This document shows, piece by piece, positions 35,166 to 48,297 of a stretch of DNA of 64,000 bases. Under the pieces are notes generated by a model, which ran no database searches, was not told the origin of the DNA, and saw only the letters and a list, made by a program, of their open reading frames with translations. This stretch comes from Adenanthera pavonina (lineage: Eukaryota; Streptophyta; Magnoliopsida; Fabales; Fabaceae): contig JAIVEN010000024.1 of assembly GCA_026686845.1 (NCBI GenBank), positions 11,395,501-11,459,500 on the forward strand, in the 5' to 3' direction. The translations under genes and the position numbers were made by a program. How positions within the stretch are numbered: the first letter of the stretch is position 1; each line of letters starts with the position of its first letter.

Positions 35166-37076
35166 TAAGAGTTCACCTATCAAGGAAGAATTTCATAATA
35201 TTAATAAATATTTATTGCAACCTTAAACTTTAAAAATAAAAAAAACACAATTTTCAATTTTACCCATATTAATTCCATTTTTTTCATTAAATATCACACA
35301 AGTTATAATGCTAATAATACAATAAATAAGGGATAAAAATAATAAATCACTATATACTAACTTATATTATGGAACAAGAAAAATTTCTACATTATCTTAA
35401 TAATATAGGTCGAAGGGAGAATATCTGGAAAAAAAAAATCAAAAACAAGTTAATCTCTGAAAAAATAAAAAAAAATCATTTATTAGAGAAAACATAGAAC
35501 AACAAGTTGATTGGTTAACTTTTGCCTTATTAATTTAAAGAAATATACTGGGAGCAAGTCGGTTGGATTTAAAAAAAAAACTAGTTAAGTCGCGTACAGA
35601 ATTGCCTTCTTCACAATGCCATCATCGATTTTTGGGTAATCGACTTTAAGTGTTATAGTTTGATAAATTGTTTCTAACATGATATATATTGGTAAATAAT
35701 TTATTTATTTATTTATTATATTTTGCTAAAAAAACTCATTAACTTTATATGACATAGTTTTTAATATCATACTTAACTAAATGCAAATTGGAATTGATTG
35801 AAGGAAAAAAAACTTGGTAGATTGTATGTTTTATATTAATAGGATAATAGAAGATAAAATCGTTATCTAATATCAAATTTAATAATCTAATTAACATTTT
35901 ATTAAAATCAATCATATTTTATTGACTATAAGAAAATTTATTCATTCAAATTCAATCAAATTTATTTTGATCTAATCTAATATAGATCATGTAATGTTTG
36001 GAGCGCCAATTTGAAACTTGAAGGATTTGACCTTTGGTGAGTATATCAAATAAACTATATTAGTTAATCCGTGCAACTAAATATACAAATTATTACGAAA
36101 AAAATCAATCATATGTTCCACATCGGACAATATAATTCATTCAAAGTATGAGTATATAAAAATGAAAAAGAAAATCCAATTCAACATTTCAAAGGATAGA
36201 TATGATGAGTCATTAAAATGATAACCATAATCCAAGAAGAAAACGAGATATTGATACAATATTCATAACTGAAACAACTTCAAAATATTGCTTCATGGCG
36301 AAGACATATTTCTACAAGCATGTTGTGGACTATGAAGAAACTTCAAAACAACTCTTAGAACTCAGTCATTCTTATTTGCTTACATACGAAACTCGCTTAT
36401 AGGATAAAATTCCTGTAGCAATATAGCCAGAAATCATCAACATCAGTAAACATGCTTATTGGAAGATCATAACACAATGTACCTTGTCAAGGTTATTATA
36501 AAAGAAAGTTCTGCAAAGGATAAAAAATAATGCTTATTAATAATAACACAATTAAACCAAATGATTTACTCCCACATCAAATCATTAGAAGAGTATAGTT
36601 GACATATCAAATGCTTATTCTCATGGAAACACATACTCTGCTGAAAAGGATTAGTACTTGAAAAAAAGGCAACTTGCATACATCTAAAAAGGAACAATAA
36701 ATAAATTGAAGAGTTCCATAAAATTATTATCATGGAATGAAGGAGTCCCTTATAGAAAATTTAACAATAATTAATCATCTATTCTTACAAATGATAAAAC
36801 GTAAGGATTTGTTTAGAAAAGAGAAAAAAATCTCATAGTAAAGCTTATATATAACGAAGTATAAATTGTATTAATCCATACCATGAAATTTGATTTCCGA
36901 TGGACCATGCATAGACCATGAAAACTGAGCCAACATCTAAATCTGAGATGAATTTTGGCTTCAATGAGCAAATTCTTGGGATCTAGACTAGAGGATCGCA
37001 TTGCAACACCATATAGAAGGGGTATTTATAGCATGGAAAGGAGTTGCACATTGATTGAATGAGATTAATCACAATT
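35166..37076. other. Unassigned AT-rich DNA
   Basis: I recognise no gene or element. A 62-codon minus-strand frame at 36813-37001 shows no family resemblance. The last bases before 37077 (CAATT) do not match the bases after the Tekay element (AAAGC). Confidence 0.4.
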
Positions 37077-40000
37077 TGTAACACCTTAAATTTATACCCA
37101 TTTCTCATGTCTTAGACTCCAATTATGTCTATTATTATATGATTAGAGATTTGATTGCATAAAAATAATAAAACAGAATTTTCTTTAATTTGGGTACTGT
37201 TCATTGTACATTTTCCATTTTACCCAATAAATTTTAAAAATTCATAAGTAATTCTAGAAAAATCATCTTAAAGTGATTCAAGTCTCTGAAAATAGTTAAA
37301 AAGTTTTCTACATGAAAAAAAATATGAAACAGAGAATTCTCTTGATCAATTCATACAATTTATTTCTCAATTATTTACTATACATTTAGTCATTTTAAAA
37401 CTTCGCAGGTTTTGTCCTTATATTTAAAAATTCATATATCATGATCTTCTAAGCCAAATGATTCATTCTTTATGTCATTGGAAAGCATGTATCTCTACTT
37501 CCTAAACATATTTTTCTTGTATATTTATTCAACTGAAATAGGGTAAGACATTAACTTAAATCATTATGAATCAGAACTTTACTTTTACTAAAGCGGTTTT
37601 AGAAATACATGCATATCTCTTATTGTATAGCTTCAATTACTTCTAAATTAGTAGCATATTAATCTTAGGACATAGAGCTTTCTATACATGTGAACCAGTG
37701 AATTTTTGTAGCTCTACACGATTTTATATTGCCCTTGAAAGTATCAGTACTTACAATAAAATTCACAGCATTCCTGCTTACCATCCAGATTTCAACCCTG
37801 AATTCAAAATTTCACTATAAATCATACACTTGTCCAATTTAAGTGATCTTTATCTCTTTGGAAATCTTATTGAGTCTATTTTCAGAACATATATAATCCT
37901 TAAAAGGAATGGTCTGTTTTGGATAGAGTTCCTTTATTCCAACTTCTACTAGTTTTGTTCATAATTATGTCATAACTCATATAATAAACTTCATAAACCT
38001 CATACATCAACATTTATTATTTCAAATCCACACATAACATCATAAGGAGACTGGAAGGAATATAAATATACATCATTACATAATCAACCTTCTATACATA
38101 TATTGATACTTATGTTCATAATAAAGTATATTAACTTGCGTGATCAAATTATTAATCACAATCTTCTTTATTCCTCTTGCCTCTTCCATGTCATGGTACC
38201 TAACATGTTAATCATTTGGAAGGAATAAGATTCAAAGAATTTCAGTGGTTATGCCCAATTATGCATTCACATCATCATATTATTTTATAAAATCATCAAT
38301 GAAAATCATAACTTCATATTATGCCATATAATTCCATAAAAATTTCGGCATGGTAACATTTTATAAAATAGACATTCTAGGGTCATAAAACCCTTCAAAC
38401 AACTAGCCAACAATGCAAATATATCACAAAGCATTCAAACAACTATATAGCATAGTCATATTATCATGAAAACACAGTATGACAACATTAAGCATAATAG
38501 GGAAAATAACTACATTCTTGACTTCCTCTGATTTTCTTCCTTTGTACACCCTTCCTTTGATCTTCAAACACTTTTTTGGATCCTATAGCATCACAAAATA
38601 ATGCCATGAGCCACTCATTACACAACCTCCTTCACAAAGTGACAACTTTAACTCTAAAATTCTATATTGTCAATCTTTGGGAATTTCTTGTATAACATGT
38701 TTGAACCCAAGAAATCCTTTTTTGGGGTCAAAATCATGAAATTTCCTTTCCTTTCACAAACCCTAAATAGCATAAAAATAGAGAAAATTGTAGAAAAATA
38801 ATAACTCATCAAATTTGCAAACCAATGCCATATTCTTGTATCTCATGGCCTATACTTCACTTTTCATAGTTTGATTTCTCTATAGCTTCATTTTCTCTCT
38901 CTTCTTTATCTCTCTAGGTTAAATTTTAGACAGAAAATAATCCTCAAAACTCTTCAAAAACATTAGGAATCACAAGAAAATAGTTGCAAGAGATGGCCTT
39001 GAGAATTTGAGACCTGATCTTTGATTTTTTCTTTTCCCTTTTTCTCCCTAAATGTCACATCACTTGCTCTCTCCAAGCCACTGGTTCAACGTGTTTAAGA
39101 GGTGAAGAAGATGAAGTGTTATGTTTTTAAATGATAATTGTATAATATAAATAAATTCAGCAATGAAATTGTATATTTTGGGACTTAGAACATTGTTTTG
39201 GAATGTCAATATATCCTAATTACTGACTAATTTCCTCATACAGGGTTAATTAGATCATAATGTTAGTTTCTAAGTTCATTTATATATTATTGTTGAAACT
39301 AGAGTCATATCAGTTATCTATTACTAAAAATATTCTGGTTATCTAAAATGAATCAAGACATGTTACTGAGTCATATTCAATCTCTAATGAATCTAGACTT
39401 GAAACTAAGCTTTATACATTTTCTAATTTACCAATTAATCCAATTATTCATAGACCGATCCTGTGGCTATTTAAACTTTGTAGAAAAATCCGGTGTCTTA
39501 TTCTCCATCGTAATATATCTGAGTTTTCTAATACAGACTTATTTTCTATTTTTTTAGAAATTTCGAAATTATAAAACTTCAACCCTCTTTTCTGTCTAAT
39601 ATATGCATTTTCTGGTTCTACTTATTAGAGGATAATTTCTAGCGATTATTTTTCTGACTCTATTCCTACAACCGATACTGTCAAATACTGAGCAGATAAT
39701 TTGTTTGGAAAAATGACATCTATGTCCCATTATTTTGTCTTTTAGTGCCTACTTCATAAGTTTTTACTTTGACCCCATGATTTAACTCTCTTTGCAATTT
39801 GGTCCCTAAGTACCACTATTACCATGTTTCCCAAGGCATAGAATCTCAACCTATAGCTTCACAAGATTTCTGATATCATACAGTATATATTCACAGTTGA
39901 CCACTAAGTCAAATTTTTTCTAGGTTTGTATATAACGACATATGAAATTTTAAATGTTCGTAGTTTCAAAATAGCATATCCAACTTATTTAGTTCTTGCT

Positions 40001-40140
40001 AAAGGTTCCATACAGTCTCTAATGTCATATAATGCATGTTCATAGTTCAACCAAAAATCCAACTAGAAACATAGACACAAAGCATGTGAAATTCAAGTTA
40101 TATTATGGGTTCTATAGTTAGTGAGAATTAGGATGTTACA
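37077..40140 (-). repeat. 3' LTR of the Tekay-type element, chimeric
   Basis: In element orientation, 40140-39149 matches the 5' LTR (48297-47312) almost base for base. The rest, 39149-37077, instead matches family A (15743-18980 and 61594 onward), for example GGTGTTACA preceded by GAAATGGGTATAAATTT, and the GAGAGAGAAAATGAAGC leader region. Only weak similarity joins it to 47311-45975. The length is 3064 bp against 2323 bp for the partner. Recombination between LTRs of two related families explains this best. Confidence 0.72.
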
Positions 40141-40155
40141 ATTCTTCCCCCCTAA
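40141..40155 (-). other. Polypurine tract of the Tekay-type element
   Basis: Minus-strand TTTTAGGGGGGAAGAAT abuts TGTAACATCC of the 3' LTR. Confidence 0.8.
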
Positions 40156-40189
40156 AAATAAATTTCGTCTTCAAAATTTAAAACGTACC

Positions 40190-43160
40190 TTAGAATAAAT
40201 CAGGATATCTTTCCCTCATGCTATCTTCCATTTCACAGGTTGCTTCTTCTGAAGAGAAACCTTTCCAGACCACCTTCACCAGAGGAATGTTCTTATTCAT
40301 TAATTGTTTGAATTGAAAGTCGATGATTCTCTCTGGTTGTACTTCATAAGAAAGATTATCTTGTAAATCAATTTGTTCATATTCTATGACATGTGATAGG
40401 TCTGGTTGGTACCTCTTTAGCTGTGAGACATGGAAGACATCATGGAGTTGACTCAAATAAGGGGGGTAAAGCAATTTTATAAGCAACAGGTCCAATTTTG
40501 GCTAGGATTTCAAAGGGACCAATATACTTAGGACTAAGCTTTTTACTTTTAATAGATCTGCCCACTCCAATCATGGAAGATACTTTTAGAAAAACATGAT
40601 CTCCAATCTCAAATTCCAACGGCTTCCTTCTCTTATCAGCATAACTTTTCTGCCTACTTTGTGCCTTTAGCAATTTTCTCCTTATTATTTCTATCTATTT
40701 GGAGGTTTGGTCTACTAAATCAGGGCCTAATAATTTTCTTTCCCCAAGTTCGATCTAACACAGAGGGGATCTGCATTTCCTTCCATACAATACCTCATAT
40801 GGAGCCATTTGAATATTGGAATGGTAACTGTTATTATAGGCAAATTCTGCTAAAGGTAAGTACGTATCCCAGTTTCCTTTCATTTCCAAAACACATGCCC
40901 TCAACATATCCTCTAAGGTTTGAATTGTCCTTTCAGTTTGTCCATCAGTTTGAGGATGGTAAGCTGTGCTAAACCGTAATTTGGTACCTAAAGCCTTTTG
41001 TAAGGATGTCCAAAAGTTAGATGTGAACCTTGGATCTCTATCCGATATAATGCTATTGGGTACACCATGAAGTCTAACAATTTCTTTTATATAAAGTTGT
41101 GCTAATTTGTCTAAAGTAAAAGTAGACTTCATTGCTAAAAAGTAAGCTGATTTTGTCAATCTATCAACAATGACCCAAATAGCATCATAACCTGATGAAG
41201 TCCTAGGTAACCCCATTATGAAATCCATTGATATGCTATCCCATTTCCATTCTGGGATTTCCAAGGGTTGTAACAATCCTGAAGGCTTTTGGTGCTCAAT
41301 TTTCACCTTTTGACATGTTAAGCATTTAGCTACAAACTGAGTAATATCATTCTTCATTCCAGGCCACCAAAATATTTTCTTTAAATCATGGTACATTTTT
41401 GTAATTCCTGGATGAATAGCATAATTACTTTGATGAGCTTCAGTTAAAATCTTTTCTTTAATTTCTTCTTTTAGAGGTACATACACTCTTCCTTGAAATC
41501 TCATTAATCCATCATGTTCTGACTTTTCAAATCCTAAGGCCTTTCCTTGCTCCATCTTTTCCTTGACTTCTCTCAAGAATTCATCTTCATGTTGGGCTTC
41601 CCTTATTTCTCTCCATAATTCCATTTCAATCTTAGTTCTGCCAAATTGTCTTTCATCCATTATCATTTCACCAGAAAGAGCTATGTTTCTAAAATTTTCT
41701 ATTAATTCTTGCTCTTTAATCATCATCTTGGCTATATGAATAGATTTTCGGCTTAAGGCATCGGCTACTACGTTAGCTTTGCCTGGATGGTAATATATAG
41801 TAGGATTATAATCCTTTAGTAATTCCATACATCTTCTCTGTCTCATATTCAACTCTTTCTGCTCTTGTAAATATTTGAGGCTTTTGTGGTCACAGTAAAT
41901 TTCAACTTTAGCACCAATTTTGAGAGCATAAACTATAGCCGCAAGTTCCAAATCATGTGTGGGATAGTTTTCTTCATGAGGTTTTAATTGTCGAGAAGCG
42001 TAGGCTACGACTCTTCCCTGTTGCATTAATACACATCTTAAACCATGCTTGCTTGCATCACTATATATCGTATAAGACATATGTGGTTCAGGTATGATTA
42101 ATACAGGGGGAGAGGTTAACCTTTGTTTAAGTTCTTGAAAACTATTTTCGCAATTCATATCCCACACAAAAGAATGATCGTTTCTAGTAAGTTTAGTAAG
42201 CGGTAAGGCAATTCGAGAAAAATTTTGGATAAACCTTCTATAATATCCTGCTAAATCTAGGAAACTTCTCAATTCAGTCATGGTTTTAGGTCTTTTCCAT
42301 TGTAATACAGCGTCAACTTTACTTGGATCTACTGCGACCCCATTTTTGGACACAACATGCCCTAAAAACCGGACTTCTGTGAGCCAAAACTCACACTTGC
42401 TAAGTTTAGCATACAATTTCTTTTCTCGTAAGGTTTCCATAACAATTCTCAAATGTCTCTCATGCTCCTCAGGATATTTGGAGTACACAAGTATATCATC
42501 AATAAAGACCACAACAAATTGATCTAAATACGGCCGAAAAATCCTATTCATATAGTCCATGAAAATAGCTGGTGCATTGGTAAGACCAAATGACATAACT
42601 AAAAATTCATAATGCCCATATCTAGTCCTAAAAGCAGTCTTGGGAACATCTTCTGCCTTAATCCTTAATTGATGGTAACCAGATCTTAAATCAATTTTTG
42701 AAAATATAGTGGCTCCTGCCAGTTGATCTAGTAAATCATTAATTCGAGGTAAAGGATATTTGTTCTTGGTGGTTACCTTGTTAAGTTCTCTATAGTCAAT
42801 ACATAATCTAAGGCTTCCATCTTTCTTTTTGACAAACAATACAGGAGCTCCCCAAGGTGAGACACTAGGTCTAATAAAACCTTTTTCCAACAACTCTTCA
42901 ATTTGTTTCTTTAATTCAATTATTTCATTAGGAGCCATTCTATAAGGTGCTTTGGAAATAGGTCCTGCTCCAGGTACTATATCAATATTAAATTCTAACT
43001 CTCTCTCTGGTGGTAGACTGGTGATTTCCTTTGGAAACACTTCAGGGAATTCTCTCACCACCGGAATCTCCTCAAGTCCTTCTTATATTTCAATTTTTAC
43101 TGAAAAGAAAACTACATATCCCTGACATCCTTTTTCTAAGTATCTTTCAGCCTGGGTGGT
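40190..43160 (-). pseudogene. Tekay-type pol: reverse transcriptase, RNase H, integrase, chromodomain
   Basis: The main open frame covers 43061-40755 (768 codons). Linker VVREFPEVFPKEI leads to reverse transcriptase with LCIDYRELNKVTTKNKYPLP, FSKIDLRSGYHQLRI and FIDDILVYSK. RNase H has YSDASKHGL and LELAAIVYALKI. The integrase zinc finger shows HQSNYAIHPG and CLTCQKVK, and the integrase core MDFIMGLPRTSS, ISDRDPRFTSNFW, HPQTDGQTERTIQTLED. A TAG after RSPLC at 40752-40754 and another about 50 bases on break the frame. It resumes 40673-40440 (IGDHVFLKVSSMIGVGR) and, after a shift, ends in the chromodomain QPERIIDFQFKQLMNKNIPL, VVWKGFSSEEATCEMED at 40190. Chromodomains steer integration to heterochromatin. 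All catalytic residues I can check are present, so only a few lesions stand between this and a full polyprotein. Confidence 0.9.
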
Positions 43161-43162
43161 TG

Positions 43163-44761
43163 TTATGAAATTAAGCTTAGTCTCAGTATCTGGTACCTTT
43201 TATTGGTAGGGAGGATAAAAGTTTTATTGGCACAGTCTAGGAAAACATGGTTTACAGACAACCAGTTCATACCAATTATGACATCAATATCAGAAAGAGG
43301 CAAACAAATCAAATCTACAGTGGTGCAAAGGTCTCTGTACTGGACAAGGCAATTTAGGCACACATGGGCAGTAACGGCCTTCACCCCCGTCGGAGTGGAA
43401 ACAGTTAAATAATATGACAACACATGCATTGCCAGACCCAACCTCCCAGCACAGTCATAAGATATAAACGAATGGCTAGCACCTGAATCAAACAATGCAT
43501 TCACAAGATAATCATATATCTTAATCATACCTTTAATTAAATCAGGCGACTTATGAGCCTCTTGCTGGGTCAACGCAAACACTCTCCCTCGTGCCTGTGG
43601 TCTGGCGCCAGTTACTCTTGAATTGCAATCCCGGGCCATGTGGCCAACCCCGCCACATCTATAACACACAACACCAGGTCCTTGACCTGCCACCTCATTG
43701 CAGTCCTGGGAAACATGTCCAGCCTTTCCACATCTTTAACACATAACACTAGGTCCCCGACCTGGGAGATAGGGCCTACCACTGTGACTCGTTCCGCATT
43801 GATGACAAATTGGATTAGTGGCAACTGCATTCCGCTGGTTCCCCGGATTAGACCTCCTATTATTCCCTTTGAATCTCTTGTTTCCAATCCATGATCCTCT
43901 TCCTCTGTTGTTCCTCCCTTCGGCTGGTCTTTTATTTCCTCCTGAGCTACCCTCTTGCAAATTCTTATGATTCAAACTATTTTCAGTAATCATGCAAATC
44001 TCCACTAAATAATTGAAGGTTCTTATTTGCATGGGAGCCACTCTTTCTTTTATGGCTGCCTTTAATCCTCTTTCTAATTTTTCTGTTTTCCATCTCTCAT
44101 CCTCTCTTTCTTGTAGGTAAGTACAATATCTTGAAAGTTGCATGAACCTTGCCACATACTCATCTACTGATTCTTTTTCTCCTTGTTTAATAGTAATAAA
44201 TTCTGCCTCCTTCTCATCCCTAATTGATCTTGGGAAGTATTTTTCATGAAATTGTTCTAAAAATAATTCCCAAGTAATAGGGACGTTTCTGCCTCTTAAG
44301 ATTAATTCAGTATTCATCCACCATGTATCTGCTTCTCTTTCCAACATATGGGTGGCTAATAGAGCTTTGGTTTCTGAATCACATTTCATTACTCGGATTA
44401 TCTTCTCTAGTCTACTGATCCAATGCTCTGCCTCTTGTACATCAAAATTACCATTAAATGATGGTGGTTGATGCTTATAGAATTTAAGTACAATTTGATC
44501 TTGTTCCACCTGGGGTCTCGGAGATTCAGGCCGAATAGAAAGATTTGCTGGTGGTGGTGGATTTGGTTGTGGTACTGCATTTTCAGGGTTTTGTCTTTGG
44601 GCATTTACAGTTTCTTGCAATTGCTGTATAACTTGTTGTTGTTGTTGTTCTAACTGCCTTAGAATTGCTTGTAATGCCATTTCTTGTGTTTCCTTTCCAT
44701 TAGCAGTTTGCCTACCATTTCTGGTATTCACCATGTTTGCTTTTCCTCTTTTTCCTAACAA
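43163..44761 (-). pseudogene. Tekay-type gag and protease, one internal stop
   Basis: Starts MLGKRGKANMVNTRNGRQ at 44761 (an alternative Met is MVNTRNGRQ nine codons on). A Gln-rich stretch is followed by the retrotransposon gag domain: QEAEHWISRLEKIIRVMKCD, TWELFLEQFHEKYFPRS and SVDEYVARFMQLSRYC (about residues 100-230). A Gly/Arg/Asn-rich linker leads to zinc knuckles: an incomplete CHQCGTSHSG, then RCGKAGHVSQDC and CYRCGGVGHMARDC. A TAA at 43736-43738 falls just inside the second knuckle and the same frame then continues. The protease active site is ALFDSGASHSFIS (about 43495), with DVIIGMNWLS later. The frame ends at 43163 after a probable shift near 43200. A stop at about 43083 separates it from pol. 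Confidence 0.88.
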
Positions 44762-44979
44762 CTAAAACCATACAAATAAAAATTTTGCATATTACACAAG
44801 TATCCAAAACATAGTTTCATTCATATATCATTTAATTTACATATCTTCATGCTTTTCACATATGGATACAGATAAGTATCATTTCCTACATATATCAGAG
44901 ATTCATAAAACTAAAAGATCTAAGTGACTTCTATTTACATTCAAAAATGTCACTACTAACACATACTACATTCATCTGT

Positions 44980-45849
44980 TTATGAAGATGCATCACTCTG
45001 AACCGAGGATCCCTCATCATAGTCATTTAGTGATATGATTTCCAGTTCATCTTCCTCCATAGATTTTCCTTCAATATCTTCTTCCATAGGTTCTTCTTCT
45101 TCTTCATTAACTTCTTCCTCCATCTCAGGATCTTCTTCAATTTCATTTTCACCTTGTTCTTCCATTGGTTGATATCTCTCTTGAAATTCTTTTCTTACCT
45201 CCTTAGCCCAACGTCTTTGCTCATGAATTTTTAGCTCTGTAATGAGCTCTGTCATGCAATACTCTTCTAAGTCACCCCATATAATATCTTTGATGGGGGT
45301 CCAAAACAAAGTGTTAGGAATAATACTTAAGAGTATCTCCATCCAAATTATTTTTGGGAATTGCATAACATATGTATTGATTTCCCTCTGGTATTTTGGA
45401 CAATGGTTCAAGAACTCCATCATTCTTCTATGATCATTTTCTTCTTGTCCATTGTTGTCCAATCTCCTCTCATGATACACTCTACAAAGAACATTAATGA
45501 CATCTCTCCTTATATCATAGTGTTCATAAGGGTTAGTTGCATGTGATCCTTCATCCTGTAACGCTATGTATTGTGCTTGCCATGAACTATTAGCTTCTAA
45601 ATATGCCTCCTCTTCTTCATCAAATAGCTCATCTTCTAAGAGCTCGGGATAGTTGGCTAGATCTGGATCTACTAAATTTTCAACCTCTAAAACTGGTATA
45701 TCATTTGGAGGAGGATATGATGCTAGCTGGGGTGATTGAGGAGCTAATGAATGTTCACTCAATCCTTTTGATGAACCAGAGGAGTCTGAACTCTCAGGGC
45801 TAATCCAGCCTTGGCTATCTGGTGTCTTGCAACTTCCTTCAACAGACAT
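44980..45849 (-). CDS. Leader ORF upstream of gag in the Tekay-type element (289 aa, unknown function)
   Basis: This uninterrupted frame begins MSVEGSCKTPDSQGWISPES at 45849, 110 bases inside the primer binding site, and stops at 44980, 218 bases before the gag ATG. It is on the same strand as gag-pol. The N-terminal third is Ser/Pro-rich and acidic. The middle (about residues 115-230) looks folded, with DVINVLCRVYHERRLDNNGQ, MEFLNHCPKYQREINTYVMQ, FPKIIWMEILLSIIPNTLFW and DLEEYCMTELITELKIHEQR. The C-terminal 60 residues are very Glu-rich. I recognise no domain, signal peptide or zinc knuckle. Extra ORFs before gag are known in Ogre/Tat-type gypsy elements but are not a standard part of Tekay elements as I know them. 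That it is open while gag-pol has stops suggests selection or chance; I cannot tell which. It could also be a captured host fragment. Confidence 0.65.
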   Translation of the reverse strand: MSVEGSCKTPDSQGWISPESSDSSGSSKGLSEHSLAPQSPQLASYPPPNDIPVLEVENLVDPDLANYPELLEDELFDEEEEAYLEANSSWQAQYIALQDEGSHATNPYEHYDIRRDVINVLCRVYHERRLDNNGQEENDHRRMMEFLNHCPKYQREINTYVMQFPKIIWMEILLSIIPNTLFWTPIKDIIWGDLEEYCMTELITELKIHEQRRWAKEVRKEFQERYQPMEEQGENEIEEDPEMEEEVNEEEEEPMEEDIEGKSMEEDELEIISLNDYDEGSSVQSDASS

Positions 45850-45958
45850 GGTATCTGTTTCAGGAGTAACAATGCACTCAGTTCCTATCTTAAATAATCA
45901 CCATTCTAACTAAATTGCTTTCAAAACAGAATTCAATTTGTCCTTACTTGAATCTTCT

Positions 45959-45970
45959 GCTCTGATACAA
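45959..45970 (-). other. Primer binding site of the Tekay-type element
   Basis: The minus strand reads TTGTATCAGAGC, one base from the initiator tRNA-Met complement TGGTATCAGAGC, four bases from the LTR. Confidence 0.82.
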
Positions 45971-45974
45971 AAAA

Positions 45975-48297
45975 TGTAACACCTTACTTTGCAACCATTA
46001 AACATGCATGATTTCATGATTAAGGTTCAAAATAAAGTGATTTGAAAATAAATGAGCCCTTAATTTCGCATAGACTAAGCTTAGGTTATAAAATTTTGCT
46101 GAACTTTGAAAATTCATAACTAATTCTACAAAAATCGTATTAAGGTGATTCCAAGTTCTATGAAAATCTTATGATGTCTATTTTAAAGTAAAAATGTTGA
46201 TTCACACTTTTACTACTAAAGTAAATTTCGAATTTTATAGACTATATCCTGTTAATAATGAAGCATAATTGAAGAATAGGGAAAATCTTAACACCAAAGC
46301 ATAGGGACATAATATTTCATTATCAAAACGTTGTAACTTACATTATGTAATGTAATATATCATCTAATCCTATATAATGTAATACAAAACGTAATATGAT
46401 TCTAAAATGACTTGGACAGCATCTCCTCATTAGTTTGTCATGTCATTTCCTTGGACAGAACCGGGGCCTAAGAATGTTAGATATTGGGGTGAGATTCGGA
46501 CAGAATCTTAGTAATATGACAATTCATTTTCCCACACTTAATTTCAGCAGCATAACCGTACAACCGTAATTACTAAGAATCAAACTTAAAATCATGTTCT
46601 ATATGATCATGCATGTTCAAACAACCTTCATGACATTCAAAGCATTATTGAAGCAAAACCTCAACTTTGATCCAATATTTCAGCATGGTAACTCCCAAAA
46701 CATGTTTCTACTAGCATAATAACTACTCTTGATAAATCAAATAGCTGAACTAAACTATAAATGGAAGAAAAGGAAAAGCATATTACTTAGAAATATTTCT
46801 CAGAATTTCAGAACCTCAGATCACCTTCTTTTCGAGAGCTTCTCACTCTAACCTCTCTCTACCTTGAATGAAATTTGATGGCTAAATGGGGGAAGGAGGA
46901 GCATCTATTTATAGGTGAGTTGAAGACATAATGGCCCTTGGATTAGATCTTGATCCAATGGCTCTTAATTTTCCATATTAATTTATTTAATTCATCATGT
47001 GAGGAAATTTATGAGGCTGCCACCTTGCCCTTTTCTAGAAGTTCTTAATTGATATTTCTAACTCAAAAATATATTTTATTTGGTTCAAACATGTGTCTAC
47101 TTCAAATGGTGCCATGTGTGTGATAGAGTTCAATTTGATTTTTGCTTCTTTTTCCTCTTAATTTTCGTCCTTTCTTGTCTAATCATCCCAAGGGATATAC
47201 TTTTATGCAATTTGGGCTTCACATATCTCATTATGGGCCTTAGTTCAAGGTATATAGGTTTTTCGACTCCTTTTACCAATTTTGGGTCCAATTCTTCCTT
47301 ATTTTGGATTAAAATAAATTCAGCAATGTAATTATATATTTTGGGACTTAGAACATTGTTTTGGAATGTCAATATATCCTAATTACTGACTAATTTCCTC
47401 ATACAGAGTTAATTAGATCATAATGTTAGTTTCTAAGTTCATTTGTATATTATTGTTGAAACTAGAGTCATATCAGTTATCTATTATTAAAAATATTCTG
47501 GTTGTCTAAAATGAATCTAGACATGTTACTGAGTCATATTCAATCTCTAATAAATCTAGACTTGATACTAAGCTTTATACGTTTTCTAATTCACCAATTA
47601 ATCCAATTATTCATAGACCGATCCTGTGGCTATTTAAACTTTGTAGAAAAATCCGGTGTCTTATTCTGTGTCATAATATATCTGAGTTTTCTAATACAGA
47701 CTTATTTTCTATTTTTTAGAAATTCCTAAATTATAAAACTTTAATCCTCTTTTCTGTCTAATATATGCATTTTCTGGTTCTACTTATTAGAAGATAATTT
47801 CTAGCGATTATTTTTTTGACTCTATTCCTACAACCAATACTGCCAAATACTGAGCAGATTGTTTGGAAAAATGACATCTATATCCCATTATTTTGTCTTT
47901 TAGTGCCTACTTCATAAATTTTTACTTTGACCCCATGATTTAACTCTCTTTGCAATTTGGTCCCTAAGTACCATTATTACCATGTTTCCCAAGGCATAGA
48001 ATCTCAACCTATAGATTCACAGGATTTCTGATATCATACAGTATATATTCACAGTTGACCACTAAGTCAAATTTTTTCTAGGTTTGTATATAACGACATA
48101 TGAAATTTTAAATGTTCGTAGTTTCAAAATAGCATATCCAACTTATTTAGTTCTTGCTAAAGGTTCCATACAGTCTCTAATGTCATATAATGCATGTTCA
48201 TAGTTTAACCAAAAATCCAACTAGAAACATAGACACAAAGCATGTGAAATTCAAGTTATATTATGGTTCTATAGTTAGTGAGAATTAGGATGTTACA
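45975..48297 (-). repeat. 5' LTR of the Tekay-type element
   Basis: As written it runs TGTAACACCTTACTTTGC to AGGATGTTACA, 2323 bp. The outer 986 bases (47312-48297) match 39149-40140. A minus-strand TATAAATAG box is at about 46910, with a short leader of Tekay type behind it. Confidence 0.82.

Larger units (their letters stand above)
37077..48297 (-). mobile_element. Tekay-type chromovirus (Ty3/gypsy), nearly complete
   Basis: Minus-strand order: 5' LTR (48297-45975), primer binding site, leader ORF, gag with CCHC knuckles, protease, reverse transcriptase, RNase H, integrase, chromodomain, polypurine tract, 3' LTR (40140-37077). LTR ends TGTAACATCC and GGTGTTACA and the C-terminal chromodomain pattern point to the Tekay/Del lineage. 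Only a handful of stops and shifts interrupt gag-pol, so it is younger than the copia element at 15392. The right border sits in the gag gene of a SIRE-like element. The two outer flanks do not match, which agrees with the chimeric 3' LTR described separately. Confidence 0.85.

Noticed and set aside
36813..37001. 62-codon minus-strand frame MRSSSLDPKNLLIEAK
   Set aside because: Short, with no recognised motif and no neighbouring exon that extends it.
40661..40972. 103-codon plus-strand frame over Tekay pol
   Set aside because: Antisense of the integrase end, no independent signal.
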